Shown: piece after piece, positions 41,653 through 50,895 of the stretch
Position numbering within the stretch: the first letter of the stretch is position 1
Layout of the letters: each line of letters starts with the position of its first letter
Assembly (NCBI GenBank): GCA_023438065.1
Contig: JAEXRH010000012.1
Coordinates: forward strand, 62,001-126,000
Reading direction: 5' to 3'
DNA length: 64,000 bases
Source: Spirochaetota bacterium
Lineage (GTDB): Bacteria > Spirochaetota > Spirochaetia > Treponematales > Treponemataceae
Translations under genes and position numbers: made by a program
Notes under the pieces: model-generated
What the model was told of the DNA's origin: nothing
The model's database searches: none
What the model saw: the letters and a program-made list of their open reading frames with translations, nothing else

Positions 41653-42435
41653 TCATTTCGGGGTGAACTTCACGTAGTCGTAGTACGCGTAGAGCGGGCT
41701 CGAGTACTTGAAGGCACCGAGCCAGCTGTCGACGCCGGTACCGGGCCAGAGGTTGACCATGATCTGCATCGGATGGCTCGGCATCGCCGCGCCCTTCGGG
41801 GCATTGAGGTTACCCGAGTTGTTGACGCCCCACTTCCATACTCCGTCGACGTACCAGTTGATGTAGCCGTTACCGTACTCGATCGCGTACTTGTGGAATC
41901 CCTGGGAAGCGTCGAAGCCGAGGTTGATGATCTTCTCGTGACCGCCGACTCCGTTCACGTAGTAGTTGAACTGAACCTGGGTGGTGTTCTTGCCGAGGAT
42001 CTCGACGTCGATCTCGTCCCAGGGGCTTCCCGTGTAGGTGAAGAAGGAGGTTACGGTTCCGGAAGCCTTGGCAGCCTTCATGTTGACCTCGTAGGTTCCG
42101 TAGCTGAAGGTGTTGTTCGTGCGATACTCACCGCTCGAATAGGGCTTGCCGGAGCTCGAGACGTTGTCGAGCTTGAGCACGAGGTTGCCGCCCGAGAAGT
42201 AGGCGTGATCGGCCTTGAAACCGCAGTTGAACATGCCGCCGTTCGACCAGGTCGCCTTGTTCCAGGCCGATGAATCAGAATCCATCGGAGCCCAGAGGGA
42301 CGAATACTGAACCGCGCGGGAGGTAACCTCGTCGTCCGCCTGAGCGACCGGAGCGCTGTTCATGTCGCAAGAGAGGAAGAGTCCTGCCATAGAAAGTGCT
42401 GAAACAAAAGAGAAGAAAAGAATCGATTTCTTCAT
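41653..42435 (-). CDS. Family 16 glycoside hydrolase lipoprotein (beta-glucanase/lichenase)
   Basis: 260 residues with AAGGAG 10 bases before the ATG. A lipoprotein signal (ALSMAGLFLSC, Cys ~23) anchors it to the envelope. The GH16 jelly-roll follows, with the catalytic motif WDEIDVEILG (ExDxE), YSSGEYRTNNTFSYGTYEVN and LWPGTGVDSWLG. It should cleave beta-1,3-1,4- or beta-1,3-glucans outside the cell, consistent with a plant- or algal-polysaccharide-using spirochaete. The LuxR-type regulator gene just upstream on the same strand may control it. Confidence 0.92.
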   Translation of the reverse strand: MKKSILFFSFVSALSMAGLFLSCDMNSAPVAQADDEVTSRAVQYSSLWAPMDSDSSAWNKATWSNGGMFNCGFKADHAYFSGGNLVLKLDNVSSSGKPYSSGEYRTNNTFSYGTYEVNMKAAKASGTVTSFFTYTGSPWDEIDVEILGKNTTQVQFNYYVNGVGGHEKIINLGFDASQGFHKYAIEYGNGYINWYVDGVWKWGVNNSGNLNAPKGAAMPSHPMQIMVNLWPGTGVDSWLGAFKYSSPLYAYYDYVKFTPK

Positions 42436-42634
42436 GCTGAATCTCCTTGACGTCAGTGTAGGGCCGCTTGTCGTGTCGTGGTGGAGACAGCCGGTATTTT
42501 TCTTGCCAGTACTGCGGGTATTGTTTTTCGCGCGCGCATCGGTATCAGGCGATTCATCGCGCCCGTTCCTTATCCCCGTCGGCGCGCGAATACCATGCCG
42601 CGGGGATTGCCGGTCATACTTTCGGTATCGTTAT

Positions 42635-44983
42635 TCATTCCTCGTCGAGCGAAAGCACGCGGTTTACGAGCGAGAAAACGTACGCGCTCAAACCCATCTT
42701 CGCCGCCTGGTCCTCCGCGAGGAGGTCCAGAAGCTCGCTTTTTCCCGATATGCCGAGTTTGTTGTATACCTGTGTCAGATGGCCTTTCACGGTGCTCTCG
42801 GCGATGAACAGGCGGTCCGCGATGTCCTTGATGCGGTAATTCTGGAGTTGCAGCTCGACGATGGTTCGCTCGCGCTCGGTGATGCGGTGCTCGTCGAAGA
42901 ACGTTTTCTCCGGGAGGAGATCGTTCTTCAGGAAGGGCAGCGGGTCGAGGGCATTCCAGCGAAGACCGGTAAGGTTTCCCTTCCGGTCGAACCTTCCCGT
43001 GATCCTGACGACGGGTATGTATCGCCGCTGACGCTCGCTGATCAGCCTGACGTTCGGATAGTCTATCTCCCTTTCCTTCGCGATTCGCTTCACGATATCG
43101 TCGACGAGGCCGCGATCCTCCGCGGCGAGATGGCTTTTCAGGGACACGGGGATGTCGTCTTCCCCGAGCGAGAGACCCTCCCGCGCGGTGAGGTTTTTGT
43201 AGGTGATCTTCAGCATGACGTCGGTCTCGAGAATCATGATCGGTACCGCGCTCGCGATCTCGCGGTAGCGCTCCTCGCTTTCCCGGAGGGCGCCTTCCGC
43301 GTCGTTTCGCTTGTCGCGCATCGCGAGGGCCTCGAGGGTTTGCGAGATCTGGTCCCGGAGAGACTCGTACACGACGGGATCGAGGCCGTTTCCCTCGAGT
43401 ACGACGTATCCGAAGGAGGCGTCGCGCCCGAGGAGGGGCAGGCGTATCGAGTCCGCGCCCTTCGGCGCGTCGGCGCATTCGTGGAGTTTAACGTCGTCGT
43501 AGAAGCTTTCCCCGTCGTCGCCGATGGGTTTCGCGCCCGAGGCGTGAAGGGCGACGGACACGCGGGTAAACCCGATGAGCGGCGCCATCTGGCAGAGTTG
43601 CGATAAAAGGGCTTCCACGCTCTCGACCGCGCCGAGTCTGACCGAAAGATCGCGGAAAAGGGCAAGGGTGTTCCGGAGCGAGGAAAGGTCCCGCGCGTGG
43701 ATCTCGCCGGCTTTCCTCGTAAGGAGGGCGTACGCGCTCGCGAAAAGGTCTTCCGCGTAGGCGCGGGAGCGGGTATCCCCGAGGCTCGCGACGAGCTCCC
43801 TGCTCAGTATGGAAAGGATGGTCTGCCAGAGGGTGGAGAATTCCTTCCAGCCGTAGGTGACTTCGAGCCATCCCGAGAGGGTTTGGAGGAACAGGGATCG
43901 TTCCGTGAATTTGCGAAGGTCGAGGGACGCAGAATCGCAGAGGGCCGCGAGCGCCTCGGCGGCCTGTGCCTGAATCGGTTCGGGAAACTGTCGCTCGCGC
44001 GCGAGAAGGGCCAGGGCCGATGCCTTGATCCTGACTGACTCGTCGCCCTCGTCCCGATCGGCGGACTTTCTTCTCGTCACGATCAGGGGAATATCGGAAC
44101 AACCGCATGATTCGCGGATCGTCTCGACGCAGGGGAGGGACAGGATATCGCCCGGGGTCTTTCCCTCGATCATGTCGAGGATAAGGGCTCCAACGCCGAA
44201 TGCCTGCTCGTACAGCGGCTGGTGTACCGTCGTCAAAAGCGGCGAAAGGAAACCCGATTCGGGGATGTCGTCGAATCCCGTGATCGCGTAATCCCGGGGA
44301 CAGTACACGCCTCGCCGTTCAAGCGCGCGGATAAAGCCGAGGGCCATGTCGTCGTTCGCGCACGAGATGACGTCGAAGGGGAGCGGCGAGGAAAGGTCGA
44401 GCCGCGAGGCGATCTCGGTGCTCGAGCCGTAGCTGAAGTCCCCCGAATAGACGACGCGGTCGGATTCGCCCACGCCGCACGCGGTAAGGGTTTGCCTCCA
44501 TGCCTCATACCGCTCGACGGCGTCGGGGCTCCCCTCGGGACCCTTGAGAAAGGCAAAACGCCTGAACCCGTGGGAGGAAACGAGATGCCGGATGAGCTCG
44601 CTCATTCCGTCTGCGTTGTTTGCGACGAACCCGGGATAGCCGGGGATGGAGATCCCGATCGTCGCGAGGGGTATCGGCTTGAACGATTCGAGGAAGTCCT
44701 TGACGGTTTCCGGGGAGACGAAACTTCCGATCGAGCCGGCAGTGACCACGAGCCCGTCCGGGCGCGGTTCCGAGTTGTCGCTTCGCGCGAGCCCGTAGAT
44801 GCGATTGAACAAATCCTCGTTTCCGTAGGGAGATCCGAGGGACCGGCCGGCGTAAATCCGCAGGGTGACGCCGCGGGTTCGCGCGAAATCCGACAAACCC
44901 CGGCAAATGACCGATTGGTATCGACCCTCTATTTGATTGATCAATAATCCGATTACCCGTTTTCCGGATCGTGTAGCTCCCAT
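42635..44983 (-). CDS. Periplasmic-binding-fold / GAF-like / PAS / LuxR-HTH regulator
   Basis: 782 residues from ATG 44983 with TTGGAGG 5 bases upstream. Residues ~8-300 are a LacI-type ligand-binding domain (KRVIGLLINQIEGRYQ, FDVISCANDDMALGFIRALE, ITGFDDIPESGFLSP) without the usual LacI N-terminal HTH. A helical and GAF-like middle (~300-600) and a PAS domain (~600-715) follow, then a LuxR-type HTH at ~720-780 (ITERERTIVELQLQNYRIKD, STVKGHLTQVYNKLGI). There is no signal peptide, so the sugar-binding domain is cytoplasmic. Targets are probably the downstream GH16 gene and/or divergent adhE. Confidence 0.88.
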   Translation of the reverse strand: MGATRSGKRVIGLLINQIEGRYQSVICRGLSDFARTRGVTLRIYAGRSLGSPYGNEDLFNRIYGLARSDNSEPRPDGLVVTAGSIGSFVSPETVKDFLESFKPIPLATIGISIPGYPGFVANNADGMSELIRHLVSSHGFRRFAFLKGPEGSPDAVERYEAWRQTLTACGVGESDRVVYSGDFSYGSSTEIASRLDLSSPLPFDVISCANDDMALGFIRALERRGVYCPRDYAITGFDDIPESGFLSPLLTTVHQPLYEQAFGVGALILDMIEGKTPGDILSLPCVETIRESCGCSDIPLIVTRRKSADRDEGDESVRIKASALALLARERQFPEPIQAQAAEALAALCDSASLDLRKFTERSLFLQTLSGWLEVTYGWKEFSTLWQTILSILSRELVASLGDTRSRAYAEDLFASAYALLTRKAGEIHARDLSSLRNTLALFRDLSVRLGAVESVEALLSQLCQMAPLIGFTRVSVALHASGAKPIGDDGESFYDDVKLHECADAPKGADSIRLPLLGRDASFGYVVLEGNGLDPVVYESLRDQISQTLEALAMRDKRNDAEGALRESEERYREIASAVPIMILETDVMLKITYKNLTAREGLSLGEDDIPVSLKSHLAAEDRGLVDDIVKRIAKEREIDYPNVRLISERQRRYIPVVRITGRFDRKGNLTGLRWNALDPLPFLKNDLLPEKTFFDEHRITERERTIVELQLQNYRIKDIADRLFIAESTVKGHLTQVYNKLGISGKSELLDLLAEDQAAKMGLSAYVFSLVNRVLSLDEE

Positions 44984-45038
44984 GTGGCCTCCAAGCGTCG
45001 GTAAGTATAATATGAAATTTGGCTCTGGAGGATGTAAA

Positions 45039-45058
45039 TTGTGATTAATGGCTGACAA
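45039..45058 (+). promoter_or_regulatory. Weak Rex-like site upstream of adhE
   Basis: TTGTGA at 45039-45044 and TGACAA at 45053-45058, an imperfect inverted repeat of Rex type with an 8-base centre. Weaker than the site at 45086. Confidence 0.3.
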
Positions 45059-45085
45059 AAAAAGATGTAATCCCGTAATTTTAGG

Positions 45086-45105
45086 TTGTGAAAAAAAACA
45101 CACAA
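45086..45105 (+). promoter_or_regulatory. Rex-like operator upstream of adhE
   Basis: TTGTG (45086-45090), an A-rich centre, then CACAA (45101-45105); in the 18-base Rex spacing the second half is CACAC. Rex binds TTGTGAAnnnnTTCACAA-type sites upstream of adhE in Firmicutes, and a rex gene is present at 50882. The site lies about 37 bases upstream of the -35 box. Confidence 0.5.
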
Positions 45106-45141
45106 AACGATAAATTGTATAGATAAATATAGCCCGACATA

Positions 45142-45170
45142 TTGACTAATCGATAAATATTTATCATATT
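45142..45170 (+). promoter_or_regulatory. adhE promoter with palindromic spacer
   Basis: -35 TTGACT (45142-45147), a 17-base spacer and -10 CATATT (45165-45170). The spacer contains the perfect 14-base palindrome GATAAATATTTATC (45152-45165). GATAAAT also occurs at 45109 and 45122. A protein bound here would block RNA polymerase. The leader is about 75 bases. Confidence 0.6.
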
Positions 45171-45250
45171 ACTCTCGTAAGGGGTACGCTGGAGCGGAAC
45201 GATAGAAGACGTTCATCGACCGCGAACGGCGTAATCCCGAAGGAGATACC

Positions 45251-47833
45251 ATGACCGTAAAGACAATCGAGGACCTTAATGCCCTGCTTGCGCGCGTTCG
45301 CGCCGCGCAGAAAAAATACGCCGAATACTCGCAGGAGCAGGTAGACGTGATCTTCCGGCACGCGGCGCAGGCGGCGGCCGAGAATCGCATCAAGCTCGCG
45401 AAGCTCGCCGTGGCTGAAACCGGGATGGGCGTATTCGAGGATAAGGTCATCAAGAACCATTTCGCGGCGGAGTTCATCTACAACAAGTACGCGGGGGAGA
45501 AGACCTGCGGCGTCATCGAGGAGGACGAGGATTCCGGGATCGCGAAGGTCGCCGAACCGCTCGGCGTGATAGCGGGAATCATCCCGACGACGAACCCGAC
45601 CTCGACCGCGATATTCAAGAGCCTCATCGCGCTCAAGACGCGGAACGCGATCGTCTTTTCGCCCCATCCGCGGGCAAAGGGCTGCACGGTCGAGGCGGCG
45701 AGGATCGTCCTCGAGGCGGCGGTAGCCGCTGGCGCGCCGGCGGACATCATCGGCTGGATCGACGAGCCGACGGTAGAGCTTTCCGCCGCGCTCATGGCGC
45801 ATCCCGAGGTGAACCTCACCCTCGCGACGGGCGGCCCGGGAATGGTCAAGGCCGCGTACTCCTCCGGCAAGCCCGCGATCGGCGTCGGCTCCGGCAATAC
45901 CCCCGCGGTGATCGACGAGACCGCGCACCTCAAGATGGCGGTCAACTCGATCCTTTTGAGCAAGTCCTTCGATAATGGGATGATCTGCGCGAGCGAGCAG
46001 TCGGCGGTGGTCGTCGACGCCGTCTACGACGCGGTAAAGAAGGAGTTCGCCTATCGCGGCGCGCACATCCTCTCCTCCGGAGAGCGGGAAAAGGTCGGCG
46101 CTGTCGTGATGAAGAACGGCCGGGTCAACGCCGACATCGTCGGGCAGCCGGCGGCGCGCATCGCGGAGATGGCCGGGATCAAGGTGCCCGAGGGGACGAA
46201 GGTGCTCATCGCCGAGATCAAGAAGGTGAGCCCCGACGAGCCCTTCGCGCACGAGAAGCTCTCTCCCGTGCTCGCGATGTTCCGCGCGAAGGATTTCGAC
46301 GACGCGCTCCGCATCGCGCGCGAGGAGGTCGAGCTCGAGGGGATGGGTCACACGGCCGTCCTTTACACCGATCCCGCGAACGAGGACAGGATCGCGCGCT
46401 ACGGACGCGAGATGAAGACGGGCCGCGTACTCGTCAACATGCCGGCGAGCCAGGGAGCGATCGGCGACATCTATAACTTCCGGCTCGAACCGTCGCTCAC
46501 CCTCGGCTGCGGAAGCTGGGGCGGGAACGCGATCAGCGAGAACGTCGGGGTGAGGCATCTCGTTAACGTGAAGACCGTCGCGATGAGGAGGGAAAACATG
46601 CTCTGGTTCCAGGTGCCGCCGAAGGTGTACTTCAAGCAGAACGCGATCGTCGAGGCTTTCAAGGACCTCGCGGGCAAGAAGCGCGCGTTCGTCGTGACCG
46701 ACAAGTTCCTTCTCGACGCGGGATACGCGGCGAAGGCGACGCGCGTCCTCGAGCGGCAGGGCATCGTTTGCGAAACCTTCGCCGACGTGAAGCCCGATCC
46801 CGATCTCGCGACGATCTACCGCGGGCTCGACGCGATGAACCTCTTCAAGCCCGACGTGATCGTCGCCCTCGGGGGCGGAAGCCCGATCGACGCGGCGAAG
46901 GTGATGTGGCTCCTCTACGAGCAGCCTGCGGCGAAGTTCTCGGACCTAGCGATGCGGTTCATGGACATCAGGAAGCGCATCTACCGCTTCCCCGAGACGG
47001 GGAAGAAGGCCGTGTTCGTCGCGGTTCCGACGACGAGCGGCACGGGAAGCGAGGTGACCCCCTTCGCGGTCGTGACCGACGAGAAGACGGGGGTGAAGTA
47101 CCCGATCGCGGACTACGCGCTCACGCCGAACATGGCGGTGATCGATCTCGATTTCGTGATCGACATGCCGAAGAAGCTTACCGCCTATTCCGGCATCGAC
47201 GCGCTCGTCCACGCCATCGAGGCGTACGTCTCGGTGATGGCGACGGACTTCACGAACGGGATAGCGCTTGAGGCGATCAGGCTCATCGTGAAATATCTCC
47301 CCGCCGCCTATGCGGAGGGCGCGGCGAACCCGAAGGCGCGCGAGAAGATGGCGTACGCCTCGACGATGGCGGGCATGGCCTTCGCGAACGCCTTCCTCGG
47401 GGTGTGCCACTCCATGGCCCACAAGCTCGGCTCCACGTACCACGTGCCGCACGGGCTCGCGAACGCGCTTCTTCTTAACGAGGTGATCCGCTTCAACGCG
47501 GTCGACGCCCCGGCGAAGCAGGCCGCGTTCCCGCAGTACAAGTACCCGGTCGCCATCGACCGCTACGCGAGGATCGCGGACTATCTCGGCCTCGGCGGAA
47601 AGACGGGACCGGAGAAGGTCGAGCTCCTCATCGGGACGATCGAGGGGCTCAAGAAGAAGCTCGATATTCCCGCGACCCTCAAGGACGCGGGGATTCCCGA
47701 GAAGGAGTTCCTCGAGAACCTCGAAACCCTTTCCGAGGCCGCCTTCGACGACCAGTGCACCGGCGGAAATCCCCGGTACCCGCTCGTGAAGGAAATCGCC
47801 GCGATGTACAAAAAGGCGTACTACGGCGCGTGA
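45251..47833 (+). CDS. adhE: Bifunctional acetaldehyde-CoA / alcohol dehydrogenase
   Basis: 860 residues with AAGGAG 6 bases before the ATG. Residues 1-440 are a CoA-acylating aldehyde dehydrogenase (IIPTTNPTSTAIFKSLIALK, catalytic Cys in NGMICASEQSAVV). Residues ~455-860 are an Fe-dependent alcohol dehydrogenase (VALGGGSPIDAAKVMW, VPTTSGTGSEVTPFAVVTD, metal-binding His in GVCHSMAHKLGSTYHVPHGL). It reduces acetyl-CoA to ethanol and regenerates NAD+ in fermentation, forming spirosomes in many bacteria. Regulation by Rex is suggested by upstream sites. Monocistronic, ending in a strong terminator. Confidence 0.97.
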   Translation: MTVKTIEDLNALLARVRAAQKKYAEYSQEQVDVIFRHAAQAAAENRIKLAKLAVAETGMGVFEDKVIKNHFAAEFIYNKYAGEKTCGVIEEDEDSGIAKVAEPLGVIAGIIPTTNPTSTAIFKSLIALKTRNAIVFSPHPRAKGCTVEAARIVLEAAVAAGAPADIIGWIDEPTVELSAALMAHPEVNLTLATGGPGMVKAAYSSGKPAIGVGSGNTPAVIDETAHLKMAVNSILLSKSFDNGMICASEQSAVVVDAVYDAVKKEFAYRGAHILSSGEREKVGAVVMKNGRVNADIVGQPAARIAEMAGIKVPEGTKVLIAEIKKVSPDEPFAHEKLSPVLAMFRAKDFDDALRIAREEVELEGMGHTAVLYTDPANEDRIARYGREMKTGRVLVNMPASQGAIGDIYNFRLEPSLTLGCGSWGGNAISENVGVRHLVNVKTVAMRRENMLWFQVPPKVYFKQNAIVEAFKDLAGKKRAFVVTDKFLLDAGYAAKATRVLERQGIVCETFADVKPDPDLATIYRGLDAMNLFKPDVIVALGGGSPIDAAKVMWLLYEQPAAKFSDLAMRFMDIRKRIYRFPETGKKAVFVAVPTTSGTGSEVTPFAVVTDEKTGVKYPIADYALTPNMAVIDLDFVIDMPKKLTAYSGIDALVHAIEAYVSVMATDFTNGIALEAIRLIVKYLPAAYAEGAANPKAREKMAYASTMAGMAFANAFLGVCHSMAHKLGSTYHVPHGLANALLLNEVIRFNAVDAPAKQAAFPQYKYPVAIDRYARIADYLGLGGKTGPEKVELLIGTIEGLKKKLDIPATLKDAGIPEKEFLENLETLSEAAFDDQCTGGNPRYPLVKEIAAMYKKAYYGA

Positions 47834-47859
47834 CGCACGTTCCGTACCGAAATGACGAG

Positions 47860-47893
47860 ACCCGGCCGGGGATAGACCCGGCCGGGTTTTTTT
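47860..47893 (+). terminator. adhE terminator
   Basis: ACCCGGCC pairs with GGCCGGGT and is followed by seven T, 26 bases after the stop. Confidence 0.94.
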
Positions 47894-47976
47894 GCGAGCC
47901 GGCGACGAAACCGTGATACAATCATTGACGCGCGGCGATGCCCGTCGATATCGCTCGCCCGCAAAAAAGGCCAGCC

Positions 47977-49746
47977 ATGACGAAAAAAAGAGTTCGCTAC
48001 GACGATTACAAACCGCTCGGGAAACGGATCTCGCAAGGTGCGTTTCGCTTTTGCGTGTACGGCGCCATCCTCCTCGCCTCGGACGTCGCCTTCTACACGG
48101 TCGTAAAGGTCGCGCGCCTCGTACCCTTCGTGAAAGGGTTCTTCGAATTTACGCGGACCGTCGATCCTGAGCTCGCGCTCGACCATATCTGGGAGGTTCC
48201 CGCGATCACCCTTTTCGGGCAATCGAGCCTGTACCTCTTTATCGCGTTCGGCGCGATCGCGGTCTTTGCCCTGGAGCCCGCGTATCGCTTCTTCCGCGAG
48301 AAGGACGTGGGCGCGCCCCTTCGCGGCATCGCGTACGCGGCGATCATCATGGCCTCGGAATGCGCCCTCGGCCCGATTCTCAGGCTCGTTACCGGCTACG
48401 ATATCTGGCGGTACGGCGACCCGCTCGCGGGTATTCGCTACACCAGTCTCGCGATCGCCCCCGTGTGGTTCGTCGCGGGCCTTCTCTCGGAAAAACTGAT
48501 GGACCTCGTCGAGTCCTTCGACCGGATGAAATTGACGGCCTACGGGCTCGCCTCCGCCGCGGGCGGGGGACCGCTCCCGCGCGACACGATCGTCGTCATC
48601 AGCGACGTCCATATCGGGAAACGCAATCCCGACGGCACGGGAGCGGGATGGTTTTTCGGGATCCACGAGGCCCAGCTCGCGATCATGCTTTACAAGGCGG
48701 CGTTGAACCCGCGCGTCAAGGAACTCGTGTTCCTCGGCGACCTTTTCGATACCTGGCTCTATCCCGTCGAGGAGCGGCCTCCCGCGGTCAAGGACATCGT
48801 CGAGACCTGGAAGGACGCGCCGTTCATGACCCCGTTACTCGAGTGCGTCCGCAAGCTCGACGCGGTCTGGTACGTTCCCGGGAACCACGATATGGACGTC
48901 GTCGAAAAGGATATCGAGGCGATCGCGTCGGGGGGGAAGGCCCTGCGTCTCGCGACGAGCGACGCGGTAAGCGCCCGTTTGACCGCCCTTGCCGGCATCG
49001 AGATCAGGCTCGAGCACGGGAACGACGGGGATTTCTTCAACGCGCCCGACGACGAGACGGATACCGTGCAGGGCGTGTCCTTCGGGTACTTCGTGTCGCG
49101 CTTCGTCGCCGAGGAGTCGGGCTTCGACTACGACGCGACCTTCAAGGCGTCCTATCGGGCGGTCTCGCGCGCGGTCGCCGCGGGTCGGGCTGACGCCGCG
49201 CCGGAGGGGAACGGCGCGCAGACCGCGCGCTCGGGCGGCGGCGGGGAGGCGGGAAGCGCGCTCGGGAAAGCCTTCGTCGCGTTTTTCGTCGACGCGATCG
49301 TCGACTACGCGAATCTCAGGCGGAAAGAGGGCGAGAAGATACACGACGGCACGGTGATCAGGATGCCCGCGAACAAGGTCGACGTGACGGTCGCCGAGGT
49401 GAAGACGAAGTATTCGAGCCTTCTTGACGCATGGCTCAAGAGCCACAAGACCTACATGTTCGCGGCGGCCGGGAAGAGCGGGCTCGATCGCTACGCGCGG
49501 AGGAAATTCGGCGAGGTCCGCTGGACGCTTTGGCTCAAGCGGCTTTTCTCGGCGACGCGAAACGAGCTCATCGTCGTCATGGGCCATACCCACTTCGCGA
49601 AGGTCGAGCGCGTGATGAACCGCGAAAGGCAGGGAACGTACGCGAACACGGGATGCGTGTGCAAGAACGCCAAGCAGACCGGCCCCCGGTGGGTGGAGCT
49701 CAAGAGCGCGCGGCGCGGCTGGTCGGCGAGGGTAGAGCGGCTCTAG
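47977..49746 (+). CDS. Membrane-anchored metallophosphoesterase
   Basis: 589 residues from ATG 47977 (AAAAGG 6 bases upstream); an in-frame ATG at 47938 lacks a ribosome site. Residues ~15-190 have four membrane segments (FCVYGAILLASDVAFYTVV, YLFIAFGAIAVFALEPAY, YAAIIMASECALGPIL, LAIAPVWFVAGLL). From ~200 a calcineurin-like phosphoesterase follows: VVISDVHIGKRN, FLGDLFDTWLYP, VPGNHDMDV, LEHGNDGDFF and VMGHTHFAKVE. An insertion of ~150 residues (~350-500), Gly/Ala-rich in part, separates the last two motifs. The arrangement resembles LpxH-like enzymes, but the membrane part is unusual. Substrate unknown. Confidence 0.8.
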   Translation: MTKKRVRYDDYKPLGKRISQGAFRFCVYGAILLASDVAFYTVVKVARLVPFVKGFFEFTRTVDPELALDHIWEVPAITLFGQSSLYLFIAFGAIAVFALEPAYRFFREKDVGAPLRGIAYAAIIMASECALGPILRLVTGYDIWRYGDPLAGIRYTSLAIAPVWFVAGLLSEKLMDLVESFDRMKLTAYGLASAAGGGPLPRDTIVVISDVHIGKRNPDGTGAGWFFGIHEAQLAIMLYKAALNPRVKELVFLGDLFDTWLYPVEERPPAVKDIVETWKDAPFMTPLLECVRKLDAVWYVPGNHDMDVVEKDIEAIASGGKALRLATSDAVSARLTALAGIEIRLEHGNDGDFFNAPDDETDTVQGVSFGYFVSRFVAEESGFDYDATFKASYRAVSRAVAAGRADAAPEGNGAQTARSGGGGEAGSALGKAFVAFFVDAIVDYANLRRKEGEKIHDGTVIRMPANKVDVTVAEVKTKYSSLLDAWLKSHKTYMFAAAGKSGLDRYARRKFGEVRWTLWLKRLFSATRNELIVVMGHTHFAKVERVMNRERQGTYANTGCVCKNAKQTGPRWVELKSARRGWSARVERL

Positions 49747-49800
49747 GGCGCTGATGCGCGCGGAAATGCGCCGCGCGCCGTGAAGCGCGGGCTTAAGTCC

Positions 49801-50895
49801 TTACGCGAGGGTAATCTTCCAGAGCCGGTGGATGCGCTTGTTCCGGAAGTCCTCCGGTATCGACTTTTCCGAAAGGTCGACGATCGAGGTATCCGGTCTC
49901 GCGGCGGCGCCGCCTATGAGATCGGGATCGAATTTCAGGGTACGCGAATTGGTCGAGAAATAAAGGCTTCCCCCGGGCGCGAGCACGGCGAGGCAGGCGC
50001 GAAGGAGCTCGGGCCAGTCGCGGTTGACGTCGAACGAATCGCTCGCGCGCTTGGAATTCGAGAAGGTCGGCGGGTCGCAGACGATGATATCCCAGGATAG
50101 CGCGGCGCGTTTCGCCGCGGCGAGATAGGCCCTCGTGTCCGCGTGCACGCACGGATATTTTTCCGCTCCCGTAAGCCCGTCGGAATTCCCCTCGCGGCCG
50201 GGCCTCGGCGCGCGGGATGCGAAGCCGTTCAGCGCGAGGTTCTCGGCCGCCCAGGCGAGATAGGTTTTCGAGAGGTCGACCGAGGTTACGCTCGCGGCAC
50301 CGCCTGCGGCCGCGTGGACGGAGAAAGCCCCGGTATAGGAGAAAAGGTTGAGCACGCGTTTCCCCGAGGACTCCGCGCGCACCATGAGGCGGGCGGGGCG
50401 ATGGTCGAGGAAGAGTCCGGTGTCGAGATAGTCGGAGAGGTTCACGATGAAGCGGGACCCTCCTTCCTCGACGACGATCCGCGAGCCGGTCTCCGCGACC
50501 CGCTCGTATTGGGCTTCCTCGCCGCGCTGTCTTTTCCTGACCTTCGCGTGGACGCGATCGATCGGGATGGAAAGCACGTCGGCCGCGGCTTCCTTCATCG
50601 CGTCCATCCACGCCGCCTCGTCCTCGTCGCTCTTTTCGTACGGCCGCTCGTAGAGCGCGATATGGAGATGCGTCATCCCCGACTCGCGTTCCTGATAGAG
50701 GTCGCAGGCGACGGGAATCTCGGGGATATCCTTGTCGTAGAGCCGGTACGCGGTTACGCCCTCGCGGCGGGCCCATTTCCTGAGGTGTTTGTACTGCTTT
50801 TCAAGCCGGTTCGCGAACATCACCGCCTGGTCGGCGGTCTTCGCCCGATCGCTCGCCGCGCGCGCGCCGTCGCGTTCTGTATCAGTCGGGTTCAT
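49801..50895 (-). CDS. rlmK: 23S rRNA (guanine-N7) methyltransferase RlmK-like
   Basis: 364 residues. The N-terminal part matches the RlmK half of E. coli RlmKL (MFANRLEKQYKHLRKWARRE, VTAYRLYDKDIPEIPVACD). The SAM-binding core is VLNLFSYTGAFSVHAAAGGA, with the catalytic loop IIVCDPPTFSNSKR. It would methylate 23S rRNA G2069 (E. coli numbering). Here it is a separate protein without the RlmL (m2G2445) half. It overlaps the end of rex by 14 bases and is probably co-transcribed with it. An RlmI-type m5C enzyme is less likely because the catalytic Cys-containing motif is absent. Confidence 0.88.
   Translation of the reverse strand: MNPTDTERDGARAASDRAKTADQAVMFANRLEKQYKHLRKWARREGVTAYRLYDKDIPEIPVACDLYQERESGMTHLHIALYERPYEKSDEDEAAWMDAMKEAAADVLSIPIDRVHAKVRKRQRGEEAQYERVAETGSRIVVEEGGSRFIVNLSDYLDTGLFLDHRPARLMVRAESSGKRVLNLFSYTGAFSVHAAAGGAASVTSVDLSKTYLAWAAENLALNGFASRAPRPGREGNSDGLTGAEKYPCVHADTRAYLAAAKRAALSWDIIVCDPPTFSNSKRASDSFDVNRDWPELLRACLAVLAPGGSLYFSTNSRTLKFDPDLIGGAAARPDTSIVDLSEKSIPEDFRNKRIHRLWKITLA

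Noticed and set aside
49747..49800. Terminator between the metallophosphoesterase and RlmK-like genes
   Set aside because: GC-rich self-complementary bases are present, but no T-run on either strand follows them.
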